This document shows, piece by piece, positions 22,084 through 34,049 of a DNA stretch of 64,000 nucleotides (positions are counted from its first letter, which is position 1; the number at the start of each line of letters is the position of its first letter). Below the pieces are notes generated by a model, which did not search any database, was not told the DNA's origin, and saw nothing but the letters and a program-made list of their open reading frames with translations. The translations under genes and the position numbers were made by a program. The stretch spans positions 5,022,001-5,086,000 of the forward strand of contig NC_070564.1 of assembly GCF_026914185.1 (NCBI RefSeq). Direction: 5' to 3'. This DNA is from Puccinia triticina (lineage: Eukaryota; Basidiomycota; Pucciniomycetes; Pucciniales; Pucciniaceae).

Positions 22084-25000
22084 ATGGTTGGATTACCACG
22101 GAAAGCAGTCCGATCGGTTGCCGAAAATTGTGAAAAAGCTCTGAAATCCGCGATTGAGTTCACACTTCCTCATTGCCTCGGAAAATGCGACCGCGCCTGT
22201 GTTTCTTGCGGAGCTCTGCACTGGAATGAAGAAGCAACTGTAGTTGATAGGGGAAAGTTGGCCATTTCTTTTTCGACGTGTTGCCAGAAGGACAAGGTGA
22301 CGCTTCCCGCTTTCGACGAAACTGCGAAACATTACCCTTCTGAACTGCGACAGCTGTTTCAGGCGACACATCCGAGTAAGTGAAAATCTACCCCTTTGTT
22401 TGTACACCTTACTGACAGTTAATTATAGCTGCAACAAACTTCCAGCGTTTGATCCGAATGTACAATAACGCTGTTTCATTCACCTCTCTCCGAGCGAAAG
22501 TCGATCATTCAGTCCAAGGTCCAAAGGGTGTTACTGTATTTAGGATGCACGGCGGGTTGGCGCACATGATTTCAAGTATTGAACCACTTGAAATCAATAA
22601 CCCTGGATATGCTCAGATTTACGTTGTGGGCGACGGCGGTACGAACAAATCCGAGTTGCGGATCGCAAAAGCTCAGGGCAAAGCCGGGACTACCGGCAGG
22701 GGAGCCAAAATGATGCCTAAAACTGTCGCCACTATCTTACGGGTACTCTACAAGATTAATCCGTATGCACAATTCTTCAAAACCGCACGTCAAGTACTCT
22801 CTGAAAGCGCCGCAAGGACCTTCAAACTTCAAGGTGTCCCTCTACCGGGAAGCAATCCGAAAAGATACAACGAGCCTACTGTCAACGAAATTGCTGTGGT
22901 TGTCGAAGGGGAAGGAGACATAATCCAGGAGAGGCAGATTCTCCTGCACAGGAAAAACGGAATTCTCCAGACGATTTCCGACATGCACTCGTCTTACTTT
23001 CCCCTCAGGTATCCACTCTTTTTTCCACGAGGTGAACAGCAGTGGGATTGCCTTTACTAGGCGTGGACCAACAGGGGTTAGTACAAACACTTCCCACCAC
23101 GTTCCCAATACTGACTATTATTATTCCAGTCAAAGGCAGGAAAGTAGGATCTCTGGAGTGGTACGCCTACCTTTTGTTTGAACGCGTCGGACGATTCTCA
23201 CCTATTCTCGCCGGTTGATCGCTGCTCCAAGAGCTCATCGTCAATATGTACGTATGTGTCAAGCGACAAAGATTACAGTATATATCATCAAACCAGGAAA
23301 AGATGAAAGCTACCCAATATAAGAAGCTTGTGGAGTCGCTGGAGAATAACCAGCTCCCTGCAGGAAGAAGGGTCATTCTACCATCAACCTTCATAGGTGG
23401 TCCACGAAACATGACGGAGCTGTATTACGACGCGATGGGGATTTGCAACAAGTTCGGACCCCCTTCATTGTTCATCACTATGACAGCCAATCCTGCTTGG
23501 CCAGAAATCCTGGCTTGTATTCCGAAGGACGACAAGGCATTTGATCATCCGACAATCGTCGCACGAGTTTTCAACCTGAAAGTCAAGGCGCTCATTACGG
23601 AGCTTGTCACTAACCGCCGCTTGGGCCGAGTGCTGGCGTTCATCTACACAATAGAATTCCAGAAGAGGGGTTTGCCCCACCTCCACCTGATGTTGACGCT
23701 CGACGAGAAAGATCGTCCTATAACGCCGGAGGATGTTGATCTGCTTGTAACCGCCGAAGTTCCAGACCCTGAAGAGGAACCAGCACTGCACGCACTTGTT
23801 TCCCAGTTCATGCTACATGGACCGTGCAAAGGACGAGGATGCTGGTCTGGCAAAGGATGCAAACTGGGATTCCCGAAGCCTTTCAATCCTCGCACAGTGA
23901 CCTTAGACGGTGCATACCCGGCTTACAAGAGAAGCAAAAGCGGTCACAGGATAACCAAATACTCCAACATGTTCGACAGTGGAGCTGTGGTTCCGTACAA
24001 CAAATTCCTTACGTTGATGTTTGAGTGTCATATCAACGTCGAGATACCTGTGAACACGACTGCAATCAAGTACTTATATAAGTACATAAAAAAAGGTCAC
24101 GACAGAGCGTACATGGCCGTCGAAGTAGAAGACGAAACTAAAGCTTTCATTGATGCGAGGTATATCAGCCCTCCAGAAGGTGAGTTGATCGTGTCAATGT
24201 TAAGTTGAAGGGACGCTGATGAGCTCCTTTTAGCCTGTTGGCGTTTGTTTAAGTTCTCCTTGTCGGACCGCTCACCAGCAGTAACGCGTCTCGGGATTCA
24301 CGACAAGAATGAGCAGTTAGTCTATTTCAAGTCAAGTGGGGGCGCTGAAGGTCAAGTAAACTCGGGTAGAGCGACCCAAACAACTCTGACGGGTTATATG
24401 AGATTGAACCGTGAAAACGCCATGGGTGCAGACAACCGGCCTGCAAGATTGCTTCTTTACGCTGATATCCCAACGTATTTCTGGTGGGATAAAGCAAAAC
24501 GCGAATGGATTCCGCGGAAATCGAAAACTGACGCCGTAGGGCGAATTCACGCTGTATCATATCTGGCGGGAGAGAAGTTCTACCTGCGGGTTCTTTTGCT
24601 CCACGTCAAGGGAGCCACCTCATTCAGACATCTCAAGACGGTGAATGGTCGAAAACGGAAAACATATCGTCAAGCCTGCAATGACCTCGGCTTACTCGTT
24701 GACGATGTACTATACGACAGTGCGCTCTCGGAAGCTGCACGAGTACGTTCTGGGTACCAATTGACACAGATGTTTGCAATCATATGTGTGCATTCACCGC
24801 CTTCGGATCCAGCAAAACTTTTCGAGGATCACTTCGAAGAGTTCACTGACGACGCGGTTCGGCTGGATATGGCCAAAAGGGATAGTCGACAGCTCAGGCC
24901 TGAAGAACGCCGCGTGTTGAGCCTGTTTCGCTTGGAAGGGATCATGGAAAGTATGAACAGTAACCTCGCGCAATGCGGGCTCAAGGTCGAAAAGGAAGAC

Positions 25001-26524
25001 GAAATGGTTTTCGCTGAAATGAAAGCCGAGCGACTCCGACGACCAGACGGATTCGATGTCAGGTCTAAATTAATCAATAACGAGAACACCTTCAACTCCG
25101 AGCAGCGTACTATCTATCACAAAATCAGATCGTCTATCAGGACGAACAAAGGCAGACTTTTTTATCTTGACGGGCCTGGGGGAACCGGCAAGACTTATCT
25201 CCTCAATACACTCATATATTACTGCGAATGTGAAGGGTTTGAAAAAACAATCGTTGCGTCGTCAGGCGTCGCAGCTCTCCTGTTAAGAGGCGGTCAAACA
25301 GCACATTCGGCCTTCAAATTACCAATTGACGTTACAAAAGACACAGAAATCGATCTTCAAGCTGATACAGTCCTTGGGAGGGCGTTGATCAACTCGAAGT
25401 TCATCATTTGGGATGAAGTCGTTACAATTCACAAATATTGCATCGAAGCGGTCGATCGAACGTTGCGGAGTTTGTGCAACTCCACACATCCGTTTGGAGG
25501 AAAAACCGTCGTGTTTGCGGGTGATTTTCGCCAAATTTTGCCGGTGGTGAAGTTTGATGAATTCCCTAAATCTCACAAAGCAACGATCAAGTCTTCAAAG
25601 GTGTGGAAGAAAGTTGAAGAGTTACATCTTACTGAGAATATGCAATTAGCAACCGCGCTCTGCGGTAGTTCGGCAGCTCAGAATAAACTGTTTGTCAAGG
25701 CTTTGCTCAGCTTGGGGGAAGGGAAACATCAAAGAGACGACTTCGCAATTGTCAAGCTCAAATATATTCCAACCATATTTTGTGAAAAAGGACCACTGGG
25801 AACAAAGGCTCTCATTGAATTCGTATATGGCGGACTGTCGACCATTACGGACTCACCCCTGGAATGTCGACTCGAATACTTCAACGAACGATGCATAATT
25901 GCCCCTCTCAATCGCGACGTCAAGGAACTGAACAATACGATATTGGAAGGTTTACCTGGAGACGAATCAATTCTCCGGTCCATAGAATCGCCGGATCCCG
26001 ACGGCTTTAACAGTCTCCCGGAAGAGATTCTCAACAAGCTGTCCCCGCCCGGCCTGCCTGAACATGAGATTCGAGTCAAGGTGGGTATGCCAGTTGTTAT
26101 TACACGAAACCTCCGGATCAACAGCGGTTTATGTAACGGTTCGAGAGTGCTCGTCACGGAAGTATCCACAAACTTCATCGCAGGGATCCTCATGTCTGGC
26201 TCACACCAGGGTGATGGCGTTACGCTTCCGCGGATAAAGTTGCACAATAAGGGAAGTCCTCGATCGGGTCAATCCTTTTTCCGCTACCAATTCCCCATCA
26301 GGCCTGCATTTGCTATGTCGGTCAACAAAAGCCAAGGGCAAACTTTGCGTCGTGTTGGTGTGTACCTGCAAACGGATGTGTTTGCCCATGGCCAACTATA
26401 TGTTGCCCTTTCAAGAGTTTCGAACGTCGATGACCTCCTTTCCGCTAGACCTAGCGGCCGAGATGGTATTATCAATGTTGTGCACAAGTCAATATTCAAG
26501 CTGAATGTATCAAGACGTGAGTGA
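22084..26524 (+). pseudogene. Helitron Rep/PIF1-helicase transposase, two premature stops
   Basis: Four exons keep one frame: 22084-22375, 22429-23076, 23130-24179, 24234-26524 (about 1426 codons). Order: a cysteine zinc-finger region (CDRACVSCGALHW), the Helitron-like N domain (YNNAVSFTSL...INPYAQFFK), the HUH Rep domain with FQKRGLPHLHLMLTL and the paired-tyrosine segment IKYLYKYIKKG, then a PIF1-type SF1 helicase with Walker A GPGGTGKTYLLNTL, Walker B IIWDEV, GDFRQILPVV and the C-terminal SVNKSQGQTL...QLYVALSRV. This is the rolling-circle transposase of Helitrons. Two in-frame stops interrupt it: TAG at 23058-23060 and TGA at 23216-23218. The second Helitron at 39442-41438 reads through both positions, and at the TGA it has arginine, so these are CpG-type or C-to-T mutations. 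Otherwise the frame is intact and the copy looks young. Confidence 0.92.
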
Positions 26525-27941
26525 TCTGTGCGATCGCTGGTTGAAGCTGGGTAGGGTACCTCCATTTGTCTTCGCCTTGTTGACTTAGCAGTTGGTTTTG
26601 GTCTGCCGCAGCCAAGATTGTAGCTACTTCCGCGGGTATTTAATATGAAGGTAGATGACTCATCGTGACAAACGATCCAACGTAAGCCATTCGGCCCCGT
26701 CGTGAACATACGTAGGAGTCAACCGCTTGACATCTCTTTCTACTTCCCTGTTGACCTATCCTCACGTTGTGGTTTAGTTCTCTTGTCATATCCGACACCC
26801 CTGTCAAATCCCATAGGATCTGAATTCGTCAAGCGTTCATGTGAGCCATTGGTGGCGTGGGGGTGACGTGATATTTGATCTTATTGGCTCATTTTGGCTG
26901 TACACAGCTGGCCCCTAGATCAAATTTCATCGTCGAAGGGCTCAAGTTACTCGCTTTGTGCGACACTTTAAATTGTATGACACTTGATCTGACGCGGGAC
27001 CCACTGACAACGTGGCGGGGTTGACCGAATTTACTAATGCTCGTAGAATTTCTGGGGAGTCTTTCTGCTACTCTTTGGGTTAGCAATTGTTATCGCTAGA
27101 TGCATCTCCACATGAATACCCTGGGTACTACATACGCCAGCCGTGTGCATAGCTGCAAGGTCATGTTTCGGCTTCGCAAAGCCTTTGGCGAGCATGTTAC
27201 ACAACTGCCTGCTCTTGTGCGGATGTGCCTAGCTGTTTCAGGAGATCGTGTATAATCATCTCGCAAAAGATGTTATCGTTTGATGGACCTGATGGTCAAA
27301 CCGAGCGGCACTCTGGTGAGCAACGAACGGTGCGCATGTGCCGCATTCTTCAGCTTGGACCTAAGGTGGCGCGGGCCGCGGCTGCTCACCTCAACATCCG
27401 TGTATGAGCTTCATGAACTGATGCCCGATCAGGCCTGCTCACCCAACATCTTTCGAGCGATCTGCATGAACTGACGCGGCCCCTCATGAGCATGCAACCC
27501 ACCCTGTGGTGCATCGGGGAGGAGAAGTTACCCCAATACCTGAATCGGAGGCCGTGTCACGCGGACCCCAGCAGCAAAGGCGTGCTGTGATCTTAGAACT
27601 GACGGACTTGAGCGGTTGCGAGGAAACGGAATACTGAGTTGTATGCGAATTGCAGTCATACATCCAGCGGATTGGTTGCAGGGGTGGTGACTCGATCGAT
27701 GGACGCGCCGATCCGGACGGCGTGAATGTGGACTATGCGTTTTAGCTCATCACTTTAATATGTAATGCGCCGAGGACTGCGTTACCTGGCCACAACAAGG
27801 TTAGGTAAGCATCAACTGAACGGGTCCATAAGTGACCCGCGGTGGGTGGAAATGTGAAGTGATCCTTTCCTTATCTCCTACTTGGTCAGGTCACACTCAG
27901 TGTTATCTCAATCATCTCGAACCCAACTCAAGCTTAATAAT
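26525..27941. other. Intergenic, no gene seen
   Basis: About 1.4 kb of mixed composition with no convincing ORF. A Helitron 3' hairpin plus CTRR end might lie here or further downstream, but I could not identify one. Confidence 0.5.
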
Positions 27942-28779
27942 ATGGGAACTTCGTTTGAGTCTGGTCATATTGTGGTGACGTACAGCGACTTCCCAAGGAC
28001 AGACCAATTGAATTTTGTCGGCGATTTTACCCCCATCACGAATGTAGGTCGACAACTATTTACCATGCGATGTCATATTGACCTTTGCTTCAGTTCAATA
28101 GTCCCATTGGTCAAGAAGAGGAAGTAGTTAATAGCCGCGCCAAGTGCGTCAATCAGACGAGCAGCAGATCATCTCAATTGGCGAGAACGTATACGTTAAA
28201 CTTGGTTCCATGGATGTTCGAGGGTGTGAGCTTAGACGTCGGGACAGCTTATAGGGCATCGGGAAGGTCGGTAGGGGTCGATGGCGTTCCTGATTTCCAC
28301 TACGAGACCGCGGTACCATTGCTCAGCCAGATGGACGACATGAACAGTACAAACTCACCTGTTGTCATCAATGCGACGGGGACTATTTGCGGCGTCAGAG
28401 CTTATCAGTCAATCTATCTCGACGAAGGCGTTATCAGCGAGATCACATTGGAGCACAAGGCAAGCATGGTTATTGTTAACATATCCATACTGGTGGCTGA
28501 CTGTCCAGTACATTTTAGATACCTCCGTTCAAGAGCTTCATTGCTCGATATTTAGTGGACAAAAAGAATGTGAAGATTACATCTCATGATATTTTCCAGT
28601 CACCTTGCCGAGCATGGTTCGTGGGACAATTGGACGGAGTCAGTCCGATAACTGGGGAGATGATCATCAAGGTGAGACCCAACACTGGTCATAAATGCAA
28701 AGATGTTGACACTGGGTGTTAGGTCACTTCGGGCCGCATTCACGGGGGAAACTCGACTGGGGAGGAGCGTCAATTGTAA
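27942..28779 (+). CDS. OB-fold-like protein, Helitron-associated paralogue 2
   Basis: Four exons: 27942-28043, 28094-28459, 28519-28671, 28723-28779; 225 residues. All junctions are phase 0. The second intron would use a GC-AG pair (AAG|GCAAGC...TTTTAG). The first unit has VSLDVGTAYRASGRSVGVDGV, comparable in position to LEPAKIYQLAGKLIAPNDG of paralogue 1. The second has INATGTICGVRAYQS, ISEITLEHK, then KSFIARYLVDKKNVKI and AWFVGQLDGVSPITGEMIIKV followed by TSG, mirroring the sibling's KSFSVKYIIPTSKN...VTSG. Exons 2 and 3 are 366 and 153 nt, against 363 and 153 in paralogue 1. The acidic tail is missing. Function is inferred only: a small single-strand-binding-like accessory protein. Confidence 0.65.
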
Positions 28780-29578
28780 CTTTCACGTTACTGACTTCGT
28801 CTTGCCACCCATCGTCATTTTTATCTCACCGTTTGTTGAGAGCATACTTGGCGTCGCAGCACTTTCGAGCTTTCTAGGCTTTGTTTTGACTGGCTGGACT
28901 CATACAAAGAGTTCCTGTCAGAAAAGATGTCACTCACTTGTTTCGGAAGACAAATGTTCCCGCTTCCGTCTTCCGTTTCATAGTGTGAGTGATTCTCATT
29001 GGCTATGAGGTATCTAATTTTGGGTACCGGGGGTGTATGTTTTTCTGCAAAAACAAATTGGCTAGGGTTGGCAACGAGCGATATAGTTGAATTGCCGTCG
29101 TTTTTCCTACTGGCTTGGCAAAGTATACCATTGGACACTGTTTCAGCTGTAACATCCAGTCGATGAAATTTGGAAGTAGGGACAATGGTGATTCCACCTT
29201 TTTGAATAGTATATGGTGATGTTAGCTTCAAATGTTTACGGTTGTCATGCATGTAAGGCTGGTTTTGGGATTAGGCGCTGTCCGATATTGCTATTGGATT
29301 AGCTGAGCGCCGCACGGGTTCAATATGATATGTTGTGTCTTGGAATTGACAAGGCTCGCCTGTGCCGGTCAAGGCTTGTTGGGAAGGGCCGTGCCAACCA
29401 GGCGGTGATGACCACCACCCTGGTCCGGCTACGACTAAAACAGCCATTGATGTGTGGGCTGGCTCTAGGCGAAAACGCGATTGCATGTGTATATAAGGGT
29501 TGGAATTACTGTCTCATGAATAACCAACAGACCATTCCAACAAGACTGAACATCACACATTACAAATTCACCTGACAT
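28780..29578. other. Intergenic; TATA-like promoter of next gene
   Basis: No gene seen on either strand with support. GTGTATATAAGGG near 29487-29499 is a good TATA-like box about 80 bp upstream of the next ATG. Confidence 0.5.
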
Positions 29579-30402
29579 ATGGATTTTATTCTGAACAATA
29601 ACGCTATGGGCCTGGAGCTCGTCGAGGAGCTTGGTGCGGATGAATTGCACTTTCGTGTGGGCGTGAGGTTGGACAACAAGGTGAGGGGATAAACTGGATG
29701 ATTGCGCCACTTGACTAACGTTGATACTTCTAGCATGATTGGAGTGGACCAGTAGGGGAGGCTTATCATTCGTATCTGGTCAAAATCAAGTTACAGAATC
29801 GATGTGGAGAAACATCTGACGGAGCCGGGAGAGATAACAATGTTAAGATAATCGCGTTATCTGCCCCATGCCTGTGTGACTTTGGGAATAAGTTGACGCT
29901 CAACAATTGGTATACCATATGCGGTCGTATTGGGTCGGACTTCAACGGTATTATAGAATGGGTGTTCAATCCGCTGATGGCAAAAAGGTCAAGTCAGATT
30001 CAGTTGGCGTTGAATCCCGTGCCGCTTACCATTGCTGGTCGCGGATTGATTCGGCTTATCGAAGAAATTTGGGACCGGAATGTTGGCCAAATCGAGAATT
30101 ATGAGGTCGTGGTTGAACACGTCGTTGGGGTGAGTAATTGGTAATGGAACAATAATTGTTTGCTGACATTTGCTCGTTAGGAAAACCCGTTTGGTATTGT
30201 AGTGAGGCTGGTTGTGGCGAGGGACAAGATGCCGCCGACTTTGGATGGGACTTATGTTCCTGGTTCGCGGATTGCCTTTCACGGGATACTGATTGACAGT
30301 GAAGATGGTGAGGAGGATATCAGAGTTCAGGTGAAGTTGTGTGTTACTCGACTTGGACATGCATCTGGGCTTACTGGGATTTGTTGGTAGGTAACTGGCT
30401 AG
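29579..30402 (+). CDS. OB-fold-like protein, Helitron-associated paralogue 3
   Basis: Four exons: 29579-29680, 29734-30129, 30181-30330, 30391-30402; 219 residues, all junctions phase 0. Exon 1 is exactly 102 nt, as in paralogue 2; exon 3 is 150 nt against 153. The first unit contains LTLNNWYTICGRIGSDFNGIIEWVF. The second has VPLTIAGRGLIRLIEE, NYEVVVEHVVG, then FGIVVRLVVARDKM and YVPGSRIAFHGILIDSEDGEEDIRVQ ending VTG. The PGSRIAFHGIL turn-strand motif is the clearest OB-like signature in the family. Same strand as the Helitron gene and 3 kb downstream of it. Not assignable to a named family from memory. Confidence 0.65.
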
Positions 30403-30449
30403 TGGGTTGGTTGGACACCGAGCTGTTGGAGGCCTGTGGTGATTGAAGG

Positions 30450-30600
30450 TTGAATCTCCGCGTGGAATTTAAGCTGGCGGTGATTGTTGTGGGTCAAGGA
30501 AGGGTTGTCAAGCCGATCTTACATGGGAGGATAATTCGGCTTTCGTTAATTGGTATATCATGTGATGGATCGGACGGGGGGGTATTGGTTAAATGGGCTC
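30450..30600 (+). pseudogene. Relic of a fourth OB-fold paralogue (exon 3)
   Basis: The frame FKLAVIVVGQGRVVKPILHG followed by RIIRLSLIGISCDGSDGG resembles exon 3 of paralogue 3 (IVVRLVVARDK...GSRIAFHGILIDSEDGEE) in spacing and hydrophobic pattern. No flanking exons are recognisable. Low confidence. Confidence 0.35.
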
Positions 30601-31066
30601 TACTCTCGAGGGGTGTTCTTCATGCGCGGGGATCTCGCTGGGGCGCGGTTAGGTCGATGACTTCACTGCCGACGCTGGCGTCTTGTCTTCCTCCGAGTTA
30701 GCAGGAAGACGTCTCCTGCGCGGCGGCATTGCGGGTTTTAGTGGACGCTGGGCGCCCACCGCTTTTGGTCGCAGGGGGAGCTAGGCGAGATCTTGTCATG
30801 CTATTGGATTACATTGTTGTGAAATTTACATGAGTGGTTGGTCAAGAGATGTGTCGGGCTCAGAGTAAAAAACTCTTTGAAATTTTCCGGGCATCAAATG
30901 CATATTGCGTTGGAAGTGATATTTGGTGTCGAGTGCTCGTGGTTGGGTAGCGCTCGGAGGAGAATGCCGCGGGGACTGTCTTTCAGGGGTGGAGGTTGTT
31001 CAATGTGATGGGTCGCGGGTGGCGGTTCTCAAGGGATGGGGGGGTCGTTTTGGATTTTTTGTTTGT

Positions 31067-31911
31067 TTAGTCGAGCCCCCCTCGGGGCGCCAACTGGTGT
31101 GCACGGGTTGCCGTCGGCTGGGGTGTGTTTTCGGACTCGCTGTCGGCAGGCGCGGGCGGGCGGCGGCCGGCGAAGCCATCACTGTATGTTGTCTTGGTTG
31201 AGTATTGATTTTTTTTTGGGGGGGAGGGGGACTTGAACACGCAATTGGGGGAGGGAACCAACCTGGTTGGATCGATCGGCATGTTGGCGGAAACGAGCAG
31301 ATCTTCTGTGCCTTCCCAGGTCGTCATGCTGGCGTAAGCGACGACGACGGGGTATTGGTAACGTAGGTATGCTTGGCAGGGGTGCTGGTGGTCGGCGCAA
31401 TACACCATTGTTCGCGTGACTTTGACCTCTTCGCCGACTTGCCCATTGTCGATGACGAATCCTTGGAGTCGGTCCTCTGTGAATCCAGAAAATAGCAGAC
31501 GAGTCCCTTTGTAGTAATTTTCTATGCTGCGTCCGGGGTTGGATACGGTGACGTCTTTGGTGAGCCAGAGTGGAGTGTCTTTGGTGAGGGTAATGGTGAG
31601 CTCGGGGATGTCTTGGGCGTGGACCGTATGTCGGGGAATCCGCTGATTTCAGAGAGCGGGATTGCGCTGACCGTTGATGGTGTGCCGGGGTTGAGGCATG
31701 CAATGGCGGAATTCAGTATCCAGACGTCGCGCTGTTTGCAACAGAAGACGCCTCGCTGCGCCAGATAGTCTCGGAGGCGCCAACGGATGTCTATGGTCGT
31801 TGTCGTTGGGACGTCGCCGTAAACACGGCGAATAACCATTTGGTGTGAAGGCAATAGCCATAGACCGTGATCGGAGTGTGGGGCAGGCCTGGTGGGGTTG
31901 GGGCGGTCCAT
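31067..31911 (-). pseudogene. Divergent OB-fold-like gene, probably frameshifted
   Basis: Minus-strand frames give MDRPNPTRPAPHSDHG followed by IDIRWRLRDYLAQRGVFCCK and PLSEISGFPDI. Continuing in a second frame they give IPELTITLTKDTPLWLTKDV, then a strand-rich stretch IENYYKGTRLLFSGFTEDRL and VTRTMVYCADHQHPCQAYLR with VVVAYASMTTWEGTEDLLVS. The change of frame near 31638 suggests a one-base indel or an unrecognised intron. The KGTRLLFSGF...FVIDNG block resembles the first OB-like unit of the plus-strand paralogues. The upstream overlapping proline-rich frame (to 32215) includes the G24 homopolymer and is not supported as coding. Confidence 0.4.
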
Positions 31912-32125
31912 TCTGGGAGGGGGGATTCGACGGGGGGGCTTGGGTACGCGTGGGGGGGGGATAGGCTAGGTCTTGCGGGCCGAGGGTTATTCCCTGGCGG
32001 GCGGTGGGGGGAGCGGGCGTGGCGGTGGGGATCCAGAGGGCGTGGTTCCCTTGTGGGGGCTCGCGTACTGGCTTGCCGTTGGTGTTGCGGGCTGATCGCT
32101 GCCGGTTTGCCCTTGTTGTCTGGGC

Positions 32126-32149
32126 GGGGGGGGGGGGGGGGGGGGGGGG
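32126..32149. repeat. G24 homopolymer
   Basis: Twenty-four consecutive G; polyproline if read on the minus strand. Confidence 0.8.
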
Positions 32150-32607
32150 CTGTGCGGGCGGCGTTTGAGAGCGGTGTGGCATGTGGGGGAGGTTTGCTGA
32201 GGGAGGCGCGGCCACGGGGCGGGGCGTTGGGTGCCCTGGGAGGAGAGCGTTGGTCCTGCTGGTGGGGGCACGTGGTGTGATAACACGTGTGAGTCTCTGA
32301 AGCCGGGGCTTTGGGGGCTGAGCCTTTGGAAGTGCGGCGGCGAAGCCGCCTTGGGCGCTAGTGTGTATTTAAAATACATCAAAAATGATGTATGTACGTC
32401 AATTCTTTCAGTTTCTACAATGACTAAAACCTTCACCAGAAATAAATTTGGGGGGATTCAATTAGGTTGATTCATGTAACCTGCATACTACTGCTATAAA
32501 TTTTTCCTGGTACTCCATCCCAAGAACTTGGAATATACATTTTCCAAAGTTACAAGTTTTGATTATACAGATTCAAAATTGCATTTTTTTTTAAAAAAAT
32601 TTGAGAA

Positions 32608-32908
32608 GCCTTAATCCACTCCAATAAATTTGGAGTAAACATCTGTGCACTCCAAAAAAAAAAAAAAAAAAAAAAAAAAATCTCCCTTGAAAAAATATTT
32701 TTGGAGTGGAATTGGGTTCACTCCAAAATTTTTGGAGTGCATCATGGGTACACTCCAAAAAACAGGCTTTTTTGGAGTGTAATTTTGTTCACTCCAACAA
32801 AATTTGGAGTAGACTATGGTTCACTCCAATGAAAGTTGGAGTGGACTACTGTTCACTCCATTTTTGGAGTGGATGAAGTAATTTTTTGGTGTGGATTTAG
32901 CCTGCCCC
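32608..32908 (-). mobile_element. CACTCC-rich inverted-repeat element, family B, copy 2
   Basis: Reverse complement of the element at 18029-18317. About 220 bp (32690-32908) match almost base for base, including the outer GGGGCAGGCTAAATCCACACC end. The left part is interrupted by an A run of about 27 near 32656-32680. The outer left end reads AAGCCTTAATCCACTCC, a better inverted partner of the right end than in copy 1. No clear target duplication seen. Confidence 0.8.
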
Positions 32909-34049
32909 ATATTCTATCTGCAACAATTGGGTGGCTACAGGTGTAGGATCTGCAGATATCTGCAGGCTTGTGAATCCAATATCCACAAGGCATGATGGAT
33001 GTAATTCCTTGGTTTACATTTCTTTTTATTTTTTATTTTATTTTTAAAACATTAGTACTAAGGGTGGGCAGTTATCCAGATGAAAATCTGGCTGCAAATG
33101 ACTTTAAAAAGCTGTAGAGATGTGAAATAGAGTTTTTATTGTATCTTTGTGTCTCTTGATTGTGCTCCTAACATACATTCATTGTATTTACATATTGGCT
33201 CACTGGCTGCTTTTGAATCATTAAATCTAGGTCAAAAATTCAGTTATCTGTAACTATTTGGTTGGATAACTAATTTCAGGTTTATTTTCAGGGATAATTT
33301 TTTACAGAGGTAAAGCCTATGTCTCTAAAGTTGAAAAAATGATTCATTATAGCCACATAAATCTTTGTTTTATTTGAATTGCCAATAAACAAAGATATAG
33401 GCCATCAAAATCTAACTTACAGATGAAATTAATGGATAACTTGACAACGTAAAATTAAATAGTACAGCAAAAATGATAAGGATTGGGGAGATGAGACCAG
33501 CGCCATTTGAAAGCTGAGATTGGGAAGTGTAATTTGGCTCTGGGGCAGGTCCACAGGAGCTGAGGGGGAGGCTGGGTGATGCTAAGTATTTTTCCTCCAG
33601 CCATTGGTGATTTCTTTCTCAGCCAAAATTTTGACTTTGTGCACAAGTTCCTCCCTGCGGGAGGGGCCGCTTTGCGGCCAGCCACAGCAAGCCTCCCACC
33701 AGGGGGGACTTGTGTCAAGTTAGCTCAAGACTTGAGGCCCACAGTGGTAGGCTGAACTCGCGAAGTGAGCCTCCGTCAGGAGGTACTTAGACCATACCTC
33801 CCCATTCTGGCATACGGAGAATGGATTTTTTATACCTCTTTTCACTTTCTTCATTGTACACTTTTCATAGAACAAAATTTATGATTTTTTTTGGCTGGTT
33901 GTCAGCACAAGATACTATTCAAGAGCCTTGTTTTTCTTTATCTGTATGTACTGCCACATATATCCTCTGAGAAATTGACCAAGCAAAGATACTCGCAAAG
34001 AGATAACCCACTTGGTAAGGGAGATCTGTGGATATTTCATTTTGCCAGA
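32909..34049. other. Intergenic, no gene seen; GC hairpin near 33650
   Basis: AT-rich. At 33640-33722 a hairpin-forming stretch (CTCCCTGCGGGAG, GGCCGCTTTGCGGCC) next to GGGGGACTTGTGTCAAGTTAG resembles repeats at 3640, 17660 and 43770. Confidence 0.5.

Noticed and set aside
31649..32280. Proline-rich or glycine-rich open frames on both strands around the G24 run
   Set aside because: Low complexity created by GC skew and the homopolymer; frames on both strands are equally open.
18029..32908. The two inverted family B copies as terminal repeats of one 14.9-kb transposon
   Set aside because: Copy 1 has its own complete ends and a private 10-bp duplication on both sides, so it is a separate insertion.
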